A stretch of 64,000 bases of DNA from Leidyana gryllorum EB-2025a (GCA_048772705.1 JBLWGC010000043.1:62001-126000); one strand, 5' to 3'. Counted from the first letter of the stretch, positions 27,470-35,953 are shown. The notes: generated from the sequence alone by a model not told the origin. Numbers and translations: made by a program.

Positions 27470-28258
27470 TCAGTGAGGTGGGACTGGTTGAGGAGGTGAG
27501 TGAGTGGTTTGTGGTCGGTCTGTATCACAACACGTCTTCCTAGCAACAAATGCCTCCAATGCTTGCACGCAGATACGATTCCTAGCAGTTCTCTTTCGTG
27601 TGTTGCATGTCGAGTTTCCGTATCGGTCAGGATTCAAAAACTCGATGGGCGCCCTCTGTCCTTCGTCCGCTTGCTCCAACACTGCTCCAAGCGCTACTGC
27701 GCTAGCATCCGTCGTAACCCAGAGTTCTTCGCAGTTTTGTCGGGGAAATGCAAGGCCAGTGGCGTTAGAGAGTCTGTCCTTAAGTGTCCTTACCGCTATG
27801 TGGATCGCGAGGCTATCGGCCAACGGGGCGTTGGGGCTTTTGAGTCCTTGAGTTGCCTCATAAATGGGTTTCGCTATGTCCGAAAATTTGGGGATGAAGC
27901 GTCGGTAATAGTTAAAAGATCCCAAAAAACTTTGTGCTTCTTTTAAGGTTGTCGGAGATTGTATGGATTGGAGGGCAGTGACGCGATCGGCAAGCGGCAC
28001 GATACCCTTTGCGGAGATCCTATGGCCAATACTCCACTTCACGCAGGAAGAAATGTGATTTTCGCGGTGAGCTATGAGCTGATGTTCTCGAAGTCTGTTC
28101 AACACTTGTCGCAGGTGGTATCGGTGCTCCTCCCAGGACTTCGAGAAGATCAAAACATCATCCAGGTAAACAAACACAAATATTCCTATCATGTCGTGGA
28201 ATATCATCCGCATTAGTAGCATGACCGTGGCGGGCGCGTTCATCAGCCCGTTCCCCAC
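27470..28258 (-). pseudogene. RT palm/thumb and RNase H of element B
   Basis: 262-codon frame with NAPATVMLLMRM, the catalytic box FVYLDDVLIFSK, FLGSFNYYRRFIP and the RNase H start VTTDASAVALGAVL. The later RNase H is frameshifted. Confidence 0.82.
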
Positions 28259-28327
28259 GGTGTGATGAATGCGGTAAGTTCACAACTCTCCGGCTTCATG
28301 CGGACCTGATGATATCCGCTCTTCAGG

Positions 28328-28560
28328 TCAAGAGTGGAGTATGGAGGCGCCAGCCAGGACCTGCAAGGCTTCCTCCAACGAGGGCATGGGGGATGCCACT
28401 CGGATCGTCGCTTGGTTGAGTCGGCGGTAGTCGCACACCAGCCGAGGGGCGCTGGTGTCCTTTTTCGGGACGAACAGGCAAGGAGAGGCCCAAGCGGACA
28501 GGCTGGGTCGGATCTTCCCTGCCCGCTTGAGTTCGGTAATTTGCTTTCGCATCTCTTCAA
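28328..28560 (-). pseudogene. RT fingers of element B
   Basis: LSAWASPCLFVPKKDTSAPR and VCDYRRLNQ mark RT entry. The frame is cut upstream at ~28,565 by the tRNA-like block and changes frame downstream before the YLDD region. Confidence 0.78.
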
Positions 28561-28565
28561 GGTTG

Positions 28566-28660
28566 TTGTGGTGTATCAGTTAGTGCAATGGGAAGTGTCT
28601 TGTGCTCGCAACCTGGAGGTCGCAGGATCGAATCCACGGCCCTGCACTTCGCCCTTGGCT
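28566..28660 (+). repeat. tRNA-like SINE module 1
   Basis: An A-box-like stretch (GTTAGTGCAATGGG) and a B box GGATCGAATCC, without a clean cloverleaf. Its tail (CCCTGCACTTCGCCC) recurs next to gag at 57,415 and 60,907, and its head recurs inverted at ~57,560-57,597. It is probably a tRNA-derived SINE. Confidence 0.6.
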
Positions 28661-28694
28661 AGCCACCTCGACCGGCACATGGCTGCCCTTAGTA

Positions 28695-28772
28695 TTGTGA
28701 TCCAGTAGTGCAGTGGTAACTACTCGGACTTGGGACCCGCAGGTCGGCGGATCGAATCCCACCTCGGACAAC
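28695..28772 (+). repeat. tRNA-like SINE module 2
   Basis: A-box-like GTAGTGCAGTGGTAAC and B box GGATCGAATCC, spaced like a tRNA, ending CCTCGGACA. Related to modules 1 and 3. Confidence 0.6.
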
Positions 28773-28909
28773 TGTGCCAAGACCCCCAGGTGACGGGTGA
28801 GGGCAGGTCGAGGATGGAGGACGGGTGGGGGAGCCCCCAGGAGGCCCCACAGCGTCGTACACGCACGTCTAAGCTGCACACTGGTCTGCAGTGCCACGAC
28901 ATGTTCGGC

Positions 28910-28987
28910 GACTGCGCCAATAGCACAATGGTAATGACTACGGACTTATGTTCTGAAGGTCGGTGGTTCGAGTCTCCCCGCGGACAA
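28910..28987 (+). repeat. tRNA-like SINE module 3
   Basis: A-box-like ATAGCACAATGGTAAT and B box GGTTCGAGTCT, ending GCGGACA. With modules 1 and 2 it forms a head-to-tail trio inside the element B RT. Confidence 0.6.
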
Positions 28988-29182
28988 GCCTGACTCTCAC
29001 GGCATTGTCAACGGGACTGGCTGCTTAAGGTAAGTCTTGTCCCGTGTGCAGGTGAAGGCTGTACACGCGCGCGCCAAGACATTTGAGGCAAGACCTTAGC
29101 TGTAGCACATAGGTAGCGTTAAGTCCAACTTAGATGCTTTTTAGAAAAGGAAAAAAGGGGGAACGAACTCGACAGTCGGCAC
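28988..29182. other. remainder of insertion in element B
   Basis: Sequence between SINE-like module 3 and the pre-RT linker of element B. I see no gene. Confidence 0.35.
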
Positions 29183-29355
29183 TCACCCTGGAGCACAACA
29201 AAGGTAACGTTGGGGCACTTTATACGGGGTGCGGACAAACGGTAAGGCGGCGGGGTCTGGGAGGACTATGGCGTGGTCCACTTCGGGTCGGTACGGCGGC
29301 ATCGGCAAGACTGTCTGGAATACGGAGGGGAATTCGGCGAAGATCCAAGTCTCCG
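29183..29355 (-). pseudogene. pre-RT linker of element B
   Basis: IFAEFPSVFQTVLPMPPYRP and HAIVLPD match the conserved linker between protease and RT in Ty3/gypsy pol. It belongs with the RT fingers at 28,560 and is separated from them by the tRNA-like block. Confidence 0.7.
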
Positions 29356-29372
29356 TTGGCGGTGTGTCCAGA

Positions 29373-30199
29373 AGTGGCTTAACGAAATGAGGGGCCAAAT
29401 CGGTGAATTACTCGACGAAGGACTGATCGCTCCGAGCCAATCAGAATGGGCAGCACCATGCATGTTCGTACCCAAGAAAGATACTAATATCCCCCGATTA
29501 GTATGTGATTATCGAAGTCTGAATGCTGTCACTCGGCGACTTGCGCCCAACATACCCAGGATGGAGGATGGCCTATCTGGACTCCGAGGAGCCACTGTGT
29601 TCTCGCTCATCGACCTGAAATCAGGATACTATCAGATTCAAGTAGAACCGGACAGTCGACATCTAACAGCGTTCGCAACACCATGGGGAATCTACGAATG
29701 GGTAGCCATGCCAAATGGTCTGTGCAACGCACCATCAACATTCATGGCACTAATGCAGAAGGTTCTGGAGGGCATCATAGGAGTATTCGCCTTCGTATAC
29801 TTGGACGACATCCTCATTCATTCTCAGTCAGAAGAAGAGCATACCGAGCATCTCCGAGTGGTACTGGACCGGCTAGACAAGCACCAATTGATTGCGCACA
29901 AACGCAAATCTCACTTCTACCAGTCAGAAATCCAGTATATCGGACACCACGTGTCGGCCACAGGAATAACACCACTACAGGATAAAGTTGAAGTTCTCAA
30001 AACACTGCCAGTACCAACTACTCTGCGCGGAATGCAGCGAGGCCTAGGAATATTCAACTTCTATCGACGCTTCATCCCGAACTTCGCAAGCGTAGCACAC
30101 CCACGATACCAAGCCACCAAAGGATTGAAACGCCCAGCCGATGCCATCACAAAACAGATGAAATCACACATGCATGGAACCAACTCAAAGCAGAGCTAG
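29373..30199 (+). pseudogene. reverse transcriptase of element C
   Basis: In frame from ~29,373 (the open frame starts at 29273). Motifs: [47 protein letters not shown], catalytic [22 protein letters not shown]. The frame is lost near 30,155 by loss of one A in an A-run (compared with array copies), which truncates it at the start of RNase H. Confidence 0.88.
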
Positions 30200-30640
30200 T
30201 TGACTCACCTGAACTGTGGTACCCCAACCCGGATGCAAGTGAACTACACCTGACTACGGACGCATCCATCCACGCAATCGGAGCGGTATTGGAAGAGAAG
30301 AGCCCGCCGGACCAAGGCCAATCGAGTTCTATTCTCAGACACTGTCAGGACCCGAATCAAGATACCCGACGTATGAACGCGAACTGTTGGCTATTGTGAA
30401 GAGCCTCAAGCATTGGCGACATCTACCACTAGGGCGAAAAGTTGTCATTCACACAGACCATAAACCCCTAACCTACCTGATGAGCCAGAACCACATCACC
30501 GACAGACAAGCAAGGTGGCTCATTACTATGGCCGAGTTCGACCTTCACATCCGATACTTACCAGGGAGCAACAATATCATAGCCGACCTACTCAGCAGAC
30601 CACCCAAGGGGCAGACTCAAGAACAGGAATGCTGGGCGAT
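30200..30640 (+). pseudogene. RNase H of element C
   Basis: LHLTTDASIHAIGAVL is in one frame, then VIHTDHKPLTYLMS and IIADLLSRPP from 30387. The expected acidic residues are present but split over frames. Confidence 0.8.
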
Positions 30641-30712
30641 TCACGGAACCCACCAACCACTGGAGGAACGACTGAGGACTAGCTGGACAGGGAAAAGGAC
30701 CTTGCCACGCAG

Positions 30713-31867
30713 ATGCAGACGAAACAATGGATCCGCGGAATACCAATCGATGAGGATGGCTGCGTTATTGTACCACCAGACCCCGACATCATCATGGATT
30801 TGATAAAGGAGCACCACAGCTCAAGATTAGCAGGACACTTTGGCCCTGAGAAGACACTCGGACGACTACGGTCAAGTTTCAACTGGCGCGAAATTGCAGC
30901 AGACGTAGCCCACTTCTGCAAGAATTGTCGAGAATGCCAACTAGCGAAGCACACAACCCAGAAACTAGCAGGCCTGTTGCACCCAATAGAGAACCCCCTA
31001 TTCCCATGGCAGCACATCGGAATAGAATTCTTAGAAATGCCGACGGACTCTGCTTCAGGACTGAACTACATCATGGTTGTTGTGGACCGAGCAAGCAGGC
31101 GCATTAGACTTACCCCATGTACCAAGAACATCACAGCCGCAGAAGCCGCAAGACTATTCATCGACAACATAGTCAAAGTACACGGCATCCCAGAGAAGAT
31201 AATATCAGATAGAGACCCCAGGTTTATCTCCGAGATGTGGCAACAAATTATGGAAGGTCTAGGAACCAACTTAGCTATGTCAACGACATACCGACCACAA
31301 TCCAACGGGCTCACGGAACACGCCAACCGATCGATCCTACAAATCCTACGGACGACGATGGACGGCGTTAATGATCAGTGGTTGAATTATCTAACAGCAG
31401 TGGAAGTCGCATACAACACAGCCCCTCAGACATCGACTAGAGCAACACCAATGGAGATAGATACGGGTCGAAACCAACATAGTCCCCTGCATTGGCTAAT
31501 GCAAGACTTCGCTCCGATAAATATCAAGGGAATCAAGACCTATCTACAGAAGGTACAAGAGGGCCATGATCGATTGCAGGAGGCCACGGAAAAACAAAAG
31601 TGCCAGGTAGACCAACATAGGCAGGATATAGTTTTCAATACAAATGACTGGGTTCTTCTCAAAACCAAGAATCTGCGGCACATCCCCAAGAACAAGCTGG
31701 TGCGACCTTTTGTAGGACCGTTCAGGATCAAAGAAGTCGAACCCAATGACACATACGAACTGGAGTTAATAGATAGCTGGCCTATCTACAACATTTTCCA
31801 TGTATCACGACTAAAACCATTTCACCAGGAGGACAGCGAAATGTACGAACAGAACCCCAGCTACTGA
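30713..31867 (+). CDS. integrase of element C, full-length frame
   Basis: 384 codons. N-terminal zinc module (HHSSRLAGHFGPEKT... FCKNCREC), core with SDRDPRF (second Asp) and SNGLTEHANRSI (Glu), then a C-terminal GPY/F-type motif (VRPFVGPFRIKEVE). The position of the first catalytic Asp (usually MDF) is IEF, with Glu105 encoded at 31025-31027; this may abolish activity. The stop codon is formed at the junction with tRNA-Tyr sequence (ACTGATCATTGG). No chromodomain. Confidence 0.85.
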   Translation: MQTKQWIRGIPIDEDGCVIVPPDPDIIMDLIKEHHSSRLAGHFGPEKTLGRLRSSFNWREIAADVAHFCKNCRECQLAKHTTQKLAGLLHPIENPLFPWQHIGIEFLEMPTDSASGLNYIMVVVDRASRRIRLTPCTKNITAAEAARLFIDNIVKVHGIPEKIISDRDPRFISEMWQQIMEGLGTNLAMSTTYRPQSNGLTEHANRSILQILRTTMDGVNDQWLNYLTAVEVAYNTAPQTSTRATPMEIDTGRNQHSPLHWLMQDFAPINIKGIKTYLQKVQEGHDRLQEATEKQKCQVDQHRQDIVFNTNDWVLLKTKNLRHIPKNKLVRPFVGPFRIKEVEPNDTYELELIDSWPIYNIFHVSRLKPFHQEDSEMYEQNPSY

Positions 31868-31905
31868 TCATTGGCGGTCCGCTTCCCTCCCACCCGGAGT
31901 GGGAG
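31867..31905 (+). pseudogene. tRNA-Tyr 3' remnant at retroelement junction
   Basis: TCATTGGCGGTCCGCTTCCC matches (in sense) the 3' part of the degenerate tRNA-Tyr copy at ~62,283-62,360. The flank beyond also matches 62,225-62,285 in reverse, so this is an old tRNA locus cut by element C. Confidence 0.6.
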
Positions 31906-31984
31906 TGTGTTGCGATCGCCACGCACTTCATCTGATGCTCCTGTTGGGTCTCAGATTGGAAGTTCACCTAGGTTTGGCGGGTGG

Positions 31985-32020
31985 GCGGCTATCTCAAGTG
32001 GTAGAGCGGTGATCATGGGG
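31985..32020 (+). pseudogene. tRNA 5' half fragment
   Basis: GGCTATCTCAAGTGGTAGAG resembles a tRNA 5' acceptor and D-arm; no anticodon or T-arm follows. Confidence 0.4.
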
Positions 32021-32060
32021 GCATTTGGTCACTCCTCGCGGCATGTCGAATTCGACAGTT

Positions 32061-32142
32061 GGCAACTTGCCCGAGTGGTTAAGGGGGTAGACTTGATATC
32101 TACTGGGCCTGGCCCGCGCTGGTTCGAATCCAGCAGTTGTCG
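32061..32142 (+). tRNA. tRNA-Ser(TGA)
   Basis: 82 nt class II tRNA with acceptor GGCAACT/AGTTGTC, anticodon stem GTAGA/TCTAC, loop CTTGATA (TGA), long variable arm, T-arm GCTGG/CCAGC and B box GGTTCGAATCC. The best-preserved Ser(TGA) here. Confidence 0.94.
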
Positions 32143-32224
32143 TGCGATCTGATTGGAGGGGCAGACAACAACTCACTCCTGAAACCCCAGAATGGTGCCT
32201 CAATCAGCCATCTGCCATCTTCTC

Positions 32225-32295
32225 TGCATCTGCCGGGAATCGAACCCGGGTCGCCTCGGTGGCAACGAGACATTCTACCACTAAACCACAGATGC
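32225..32295 (-). tRNA. tRNA-Gly(GCC)
   Basis: Acceptor GCATCTG/CAGATGC, loop TTGCCAC (GCC), perfect T-arm and B box GGTTCGATTCC. Nearly identical to 8352-8422. Confidence 0.93.
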
Positions 32296-32412
32296 GTAAA
32301 TAACTTGTTGAGCTAGTCGCTCGCTGTGCAGACCCCACAGCATTCCGTGATTCTTGATAACATAACCACTCTCTCGACTTTGCCCAGCAGCGAGTTGCAC
32401 CACCAACCGTTC

Positions 32413-32484
32413 GGCGGTTTGGTCTAGTGGTATGATCCTTCCTTAGGTTGGAAGGAGTCCTGGGTTCGATTCCCAGAACAGCCC
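32413..32484 (+). tRNA. tRNA-Pro(AGG)
   Basis: Pro body with anticodon stem CTTCC/GGAAG and loop TTAGGTT (AGG); B box GGTTCGATTCC is perfect. The acceptor GGCGGTT/AACAGCC has one mismatch. Followed by the same 3' flank as Pro(CGG). Confidence 0.75.
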
Positions 32485-32582
32485 GTCTGACAGTTGTTGA
32501 CTCACTTCACGTCTCTCCAAGGTCGGCTAAGATATGCGGCTCTCACTCGTACAATCCCCCATGAAGTCCAGACAGCTGAGAC

Positions 32583-32655
32583 AGACGCTAATGGGACTCG
32601 AGCACACAATCCCCAGTTCCGTGGACCGATGCCACATCCATTGAGCCATACCGCC
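32583..32655 (-). pseudogene. tRNA-Arg(ACG)-like copy
   Basis: In the Pro-Arg-His order seen at 3.3-3.7 kb. The anticodon loop (CCACGGA) and D-arm are altered and acceptor pairing is reduced. Confidence 0.6.
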
Positions 32656-32740
32656 GATCAACGGGGGCGTCAAATGAGAGTGTTGCGATCAAGCGTTGTC
32701 GACTCGGCAAGCGTTTCCGTCCAAGACACCGGAGACATAC

Positions 32741-32811
32741 TGTCCGAGGAGGAATCGAGCCTGGGTTTGCACGACCACAACGTGCTGTCCTAAGCACTAG
32801 ACGACTCGGAC
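32741..32811 (-). tRNA. tRNA-His(GTG)
   Basis: Acceptor GTCCGAG/CTCGGAC, anticodon stem GCACG/CGTGC with loop TTGTGGT (GTG). The T-stem is partly mispaired (CCAGG/CCTCC) and the D-loop has one change, so it may be declining. No fully perfect His gene is present in the window. Confidence 0.6.
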
Positions 32812-32911
32812 AATGTTCAGGTGAGGCTATAAAGGTAGTGGAGGTCACTTAGGATGGGACCGACTCACAGTTCTCTGGCGTCTCATTCGTCAGTGCAACT
32901 GTTGTGACTCG

Positions 32912-32984
32912 TCCACTGTAGTCTAAGTGGCTAGGATGTGCGGCTCTCACCCGCACGATCCGGGTTCAAGTCCCGGCAGTGGAA
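32912..32984 (+). tRNA. tRNA-Glu(CTC)
   Basis: Acceptor TCCACTG/CAGTGGA, anticodon stem TGCGG/CCGCA, loop CTCTCAC (CTC), T-arm CCGGG/CCCGG with B box GGTTCAAGTCC. It is convergent with Lys(CTT) at 33045 across a spacer conserved at 58.4 and 61.9 kb. Confidence 0.92.
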
Positions 32985-33044
32985 ATCCAGCTGAGTGTGC
33001 TTGTAGGCAACAGTTCCATTCTAACTCCAAGCGAAATAGATTCG

Positions 33045-33117
33045 CACCGCCCACGGGGCTCGAACCCGCGACTGCAAGATTAAGAGTCTTGCGCTCTACC
33101 GACTGAGCTAGGGCGGC
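33045..33117 (-). tRNA. tRNA-Lys(CTT)
   Basis: Acceptor GCCGCCC/GGGCGGT, anticodon stem CAAGA/TCTTG with loop CTCTTAA (CTT), T-arm GCGGG/CCCGT, B box GGTTCGAGCCC. Copies at 58467 and 61959. Confidence 0.93.
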
Positions 33118-33325
33118 AGGAAGGCAAGGACACAAAAGCCGATAGCCTGACATCTGAAGTGGCTTCGCTCCCAGAGCTGGTACCCACCAGGTAGTTGGCG
33201 TGGCAGGCGGAAATATAACTCTCATACCATGTCGGAGGCGCGTGACCCCCCAACCTGAGAGCCCTTTCCATTCTCAAGCTTCAACAGACAGGGAGCGCTT
33301 AGAGTGGCGGGACAGGAACCGAGCT

Positions 33326-33405
33326 GGTAAGATGGCTGAGGGGTCTAAGGCGCTGTATTCAAGTCGCAGTTCGAAATGGCGTGGGCCCAAACCCCACTCT
33401 TTTCA
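33326..33405 (+). pseudogene. tRNA-Leu(CAA)-like copy, B box lost
   Basis: Loop TTCAAGT (CAA) and class II layout are present, but the T-loop reads GGGCCCAAACCCC and the D-arm is altered. It is convergent with Trp, as at 9082-9268. Confidence 0.65.
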
Positions 33406-33441
33406 GGTTGCGCCCCATACGGGAAAAACATAGAGGCTGAT

Positions 33442-33513
33442 TGAGCCCAGATTGATTCGAACACCCAACCTTCTGATCTGGAGTCAGACGCGCTACCGTT
33501 GCGCCATAGGCCC
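33442..33513 (-). tRNA. tRNA-Trp(CCA)
   Basis: Same as 9197-9268 (loop CTCCAGA), except for one T-stem mismatch (GGGTG/CAATC). Confidence 0.8.
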
Positions 33514-33587
33514 AAAACCATCCCCCGTTCCAGACTCATCGCCTTGTGGTCAGCAATGAACATCTCCGATCGTTCCAGACCATCTTC

Positions 33588-33659
33588 AGGGCACGCGCGG
33601 AGTTGAACCACGGACTTGCTGATCTGCAGTCAGCTGCTCTACCACTGAGCTACGTACCC
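33588..33659 (-). tRNA. tRNA-Cys(GCA)
   Basis: Acceptor GGGTACG/CGTGCCC, loop CTGCAGA (GCA). Matches 4528-4599 over the full length, and the downstream flank (GAAGATGG on the minus strand) is also shared. Confidence 0.9.
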
Positions 33660-33755
33660 ACAAACTACCCGTCATACTTGCTCAACTCGATTCTGTCTTC
33701 TCATTTGAAGCAAAACGCCCTTTATTGTGCACGAGCTTGACCAACAACGAGTCAT

Positions 33756-33826
33756 GCATCTGTGGTTTAGTGGTAGAATGTGTCGTTGCCACCGAGACGA
33801 CCCAGGGTCGATTCCCGGCAGACGCA
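33756..33826 (+). pseudogene. tRNA-Gly(GCC) copy, degenerate
   Basis: Loop TTGCCAC is kept, but the anticodon stem (TGTCG/CGAGA), T-arm (CCAGGGTCGATTCCCGG) and acceptor have mismatches. Confidence 0.6.
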
Positions 33827-33896
33827 GGCAGGCCTCAAACAGCCGTGGCAGATTGACAGAGACGCTGACAAGCTTCAGGCACCAGGCCCGACCAGG

Positions 33897-33945
33897 CAGC
33901 TGTTTGGTCTGCAGGTATGATTTTTCCTCGCTTGGAAGAACATTG
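33897..33945 (+). pseudogene. tRNA-Pro 5' fragment
   Basis: GCTGTTTGGTCTGCAGGTATG matches the tRNA-Pro 5' half, with a changed anticodon arm and no T-arm. Confidence 0.55.
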
Positions 33946-33953
33946 CAACTGGG

Positions 33954-34030
33954 TCTTGTAGCTCAGTCGGCAAAGCGTGTAGCTGTTTACCACATAGTTG
34001 CCGTTTCGAAGCCTAGCAGTGCCGGGAGCT
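33954..34030 (+). pseudogene. degenerate tRNA (Val TAC-like)
   Basis: GTCTTGTAGCTCAGTCGGC gives an A box, an anticodon-like TTTACCA follows, and a weak B box (GTTTCGAAGCC) is visible. The fold is poor. Confidence 0.4.
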
Positions 34031-34099
34031 GCGATATGCGACGCTCTGTTAGAGGTCGCAACTCTGTATTTAACTACCGGCAGGTCGCCCTACTGAGAT

Positions 34100-34172
34100 T
34101 GGACGACCTGGGTATCGATCCCAGTACCTCTCGCATGCAAAGCGCGCGCTCTACCATCCGAGCTAGCCGCCC
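34100..34172 (-). tRNA. tRNA-Ala(TGC)
   Basis: Same body as 2199-2271 with loop TTTGCAT. One anticodon-stem mismatch (CGCGC/GCGAG) makes it less certain to be functional. Confidence 0.7.
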
Positions 34173-34232
34173 ATCCGCTCTACATGGAAAACCTTCTGCA
34201 TCCAGTGGCTGACCGAGTGCCGATACAACGGC

Positions 34233-34312
34233 TGACAAGCATGGGATTCGAACCCACGCCCTTTCGGACTGCGGCCTTAACACAGCGCCTTAGACCACTC
34301 GGCCATCTTGCC
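34233..34312 (-). tRNA. tRNA-Leu(AAG)
   Basis: Class II with acceptor GGCAAGA/GCTTGTC (one mismatch), anticodon stem CTGTG/CGCAG with loop TTAAGGC (AAG), long variable arm, T-arm GTGGG/CCCAT, B box GGTTCGAATCC. Confidence 0.85.
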
Positions 34313-34407
34313 GAAGTGTTCTTGGCTCGCCACTTTACACGTTTTCTGTTCGTGAAGTCTCGAGAAGGGAGGACTTTTGGGGTTGAAGGCCGGTGTGTTT
34401 GTGAGCC

Positions 34408-34479
34408 ACCGAGATAGTAGGTTGGTTAGTATTTCCGCCTGTCACGCGGAAGACCCGCATTCGATTCCCGGTCTCGGAG
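34408..34479 (+). pseudogene. tRNA-Asp(GTC) copy with altered D- and T-arms
   Basis: The anticodon arm is intact (CTGTCAC), but the D-loop (AGGTTGG), the first acceptor base and the T-stem (CCGCA/CCCGG) are changed. Confidence 0.65.
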
Positions 34480-34559
34480 CAGTTCCAGCCCCTCACAACT
34501 GCTGCAACTCACATTTGTCTCAGCTGGTCTGGACTTCATCCGGGATTGTACGAGTGGGA

Positions 34560-34607
34560 GCTTCTTTCACCCGAAGGAAGAATCATATAACTAGACCAAA
34601 TAGCCCC
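34560..34607 (-). pseudogene. tRNA-Pro(CGG) 5' part
   Basis: Acceptor to anticodon arm of Pro(CGG) only; the T-arm is missing. The conserved Pro 5' flank follows at 34,607-34,675. Confidence 0.6.
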
Positions 34608-34749
34608 GTGTGGGTGCCTCAGGTAGTGGCAGGTTCCAAACCTGCGGCTTCGTGGCTAAGAGACTTACCCTCTGATGGCTGAGCTGCGAGGCTCAGCTAC
34701 GATGATGGGAGTTTGCGATAAGCTTGCAGTTGCCCAGTCGATGCAGTCG

Positions 34750-34821
34750 AGCCTTCTGCCTGAATCGAACCGGCGACCTTTCGCTTACTAAGCGAATGCT
34801 CTGCCCCTAAGCTAAGAAGGC
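34750..34821 (-). tRNA. tRNA-Thr(AGT)
   Basis: Acceptor GCCTTCT/AGAAGGC, anticodon stem TTCGC/GCGAA with loop TTAGTAA (AGT), B box GGTTCGATTCA with one T-stem mismatch. The best complete Thr(AGT) in the window. Confidence 0.8.
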
Positions 34822-34948
34822 AATGTTAGCTGGAGATCACGCATCAGTCCCTATTGACTGAAGTTACTGGAGCACATTGCACCGGTTCAATGACTTCCAC
34901 TGCTCCACCCAACGGTAAATAGGGTGTAACGAAGCTTAGAGCTTCCTT

Positions 34949-35021
34949 GCCGCCCTAGCTCAGTCGGTAGAGCGCAAGACTTTTAATCTTGCAGTCGCGG
35001 GTTCGAGCCCCGCGGGCGGTG
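34949..35021 (+). tRNA. tRNA-Lys(TTT)
   Basis: Acceptor GCCGCCC/GGGCGGT, anticodon stem CAAGA/TCTTG with loop CTTTTAA (TTT), T-arm GCGGG/CCCGC, B box GGTTCGAGCCC. Confidence 0.93.
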
Positions 35022-35226
35022 CGAGGCAAGCTTGTTAGCCGTATGAGGAGCCACTGCCGCGCATGTCGAGTTGAAATGCTAGTGGTATGAGGTTCCTTCG
35101 CGGAGAAGTGCTCGATTCAACTCCCAAAAAGTCCGTTTTGGAGTAGGTTGCAGACAGCTCAACCGCTCGAGTCTCTTTGGCTGCTGCAGCTCTTCCGCAA
35201 TTGGCTGCTGCAGCTCTTCCGCAATT

Positions 35227-35297
35227 GCACTTGTGGTCTAAGGGTAAGATGCGACCCTTCCAAGGTCGTGACCCGGGTTCGAGTCCCGGCAGGTGCA
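35227..35297 (+). tRNA. tRNA-Gly(TCC)
   Basis: Acceptor GCACTTG/CAGGTGC, loop CTTCCAA (TCC), perfect T-arm. A 28-bp stretch containing GCTGCTGCAGCTCTTCCGCA is duplicated just upstream (35,177-35,226). Confidence 0.94.
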
Positions 35298-35524
35298 GCA
35301 GTATGTAGGTCGAACGACCAGTCTATCAGTGAAGTGAGGGGACTAAGTCCAATACAATACTTGACAAGCGCGGGATTCCAACCAACGCCTTTTCGGACTG
35401 CGGCATGCACACAGTGCCTTCAGACCACTCGCCCATGTTGCCAGCTTGGTGAATCGCCGCCAACCAAGCGTTTCCTCTCTGTGGAAGCAGATCCGGGTGC
35501 TCCGAGGTGCCAGACTCGAGTTCC

Positions 35525-35555
35525 GGTGAGATTGGACGACCTGGGTACCGACCAT
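35525..35555 (-). pseudogene. tRNA-Ala 3' fragment
   Basis: TTGGACGACCTGGGTACCGACC matches the T-arm side of the Ala genes; nothing else remains. Its counterpart is at 3010-3060. Confidence 0.5.
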
Positions 35556-35586
35556 CCAGCGGCTGGCCGAGTGCCGATACAACGGC

Positions 35587-35666
35587 TGACTAGGGTGGGG
35601 TTCAAACCCACGGCCTTCCGAACTGCGGCCTGAACACAGCGCCCTAGACCACTCGGCCATCTTGCC
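35587..35666 (-). tRNA. tRNA-Leu(CAG)
   Basis: Class II with anticodon stem CTGTG/CGCAG, loop TTCAGGC (CAG), T-arm GTGGG/CCCAC. The B box is GGTTTGAACCC and the acceptor GGCAAGA/CCTAGTC is imperfect, so function is uncertain. Confidence 0.65.
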
Positions 35667-35756
35667 GCACCGTCGTTGGCTGGTCGCTCCACGCTTTTTT
35701 GTCCTTGAGCCGAAATAGCAAGACTTCTGGGGTTGGAGGCCGGCGTGATCAGGGCG

Positions 35757-35828
35757 TCCGAGATAGTATAGTGGTTAGTATTTCCGCCTGTCACGCGGAA
35801 GACCCGGGTTCGATTCCCGGTCTCGGAG
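35757..35828 (+). tRNA. tRNA-Asp(GTC)
   Basis: Fully paired acceptor TCCGAGA/TCTCGGA, loop CTGTCAC, perfect B box. It is part of a complete Leu-Asp-Val-Gln-Ser block parallel to 1090-1839. Confidence 0.95.
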
Positions 35829-35880
35829 ATAGATTGTCTTCCGCTCTAGATTTCGTGATGCTCACCTGAACGATGCGTGT

Positions 35881-35953
35881 TACAGCCACCGATGATCGAA
35901 CTTGGGACCTTCTGCGTGGTAAGCAGACGTCGTAACCACTAGACCGTGGCTGC
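35881..35953 (-). pseudogene. tRNA-Val body with ACC anticodon
   Basis: Val-type body with stem TCTGC/GCAGA, but the loop TTACCAC reads ACC (Gly). The T-arm has changes (CCAAG/CATCG). It is either an anticodon variant or a decaying copy. Confidence 0.55.

Larger units (their letters stand above)
25559..29355 (-). mobile_element. Ty3/gypsy chromovirus-type element B, degenerate and interrupted
   Basis: The minus strand reads pre-RT linker (29,355-29,183), RT (28,560-27,900), RNase H, integrase (27,280-26,140) and a C-terminal chromodomain (26,093-25,980). The left edge starts TGTCGGGAGG, a common LTR terminus. A ~0.6 kb block with tRNA-like modules interrupts the RT 5' region. Frames are broken many times. 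Confidence 0.82.
29360..31866 (+). mobile_element. Ty3/gypsy element C, pol only, best-preserved relative of the 44-56 kb array
   Basis: RT (29,370-30,160), RNase H (30,120-30,620) and integrase (30,713-31,867) in plus orientation. The left edge is an inverted junction with element B; the right edge enters a tRNA-Tyr remnant. Gag, protease and LTRs are absent here; gag and protease of the same family appear to be those at 56-57 kb. Confidence 0.85.
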
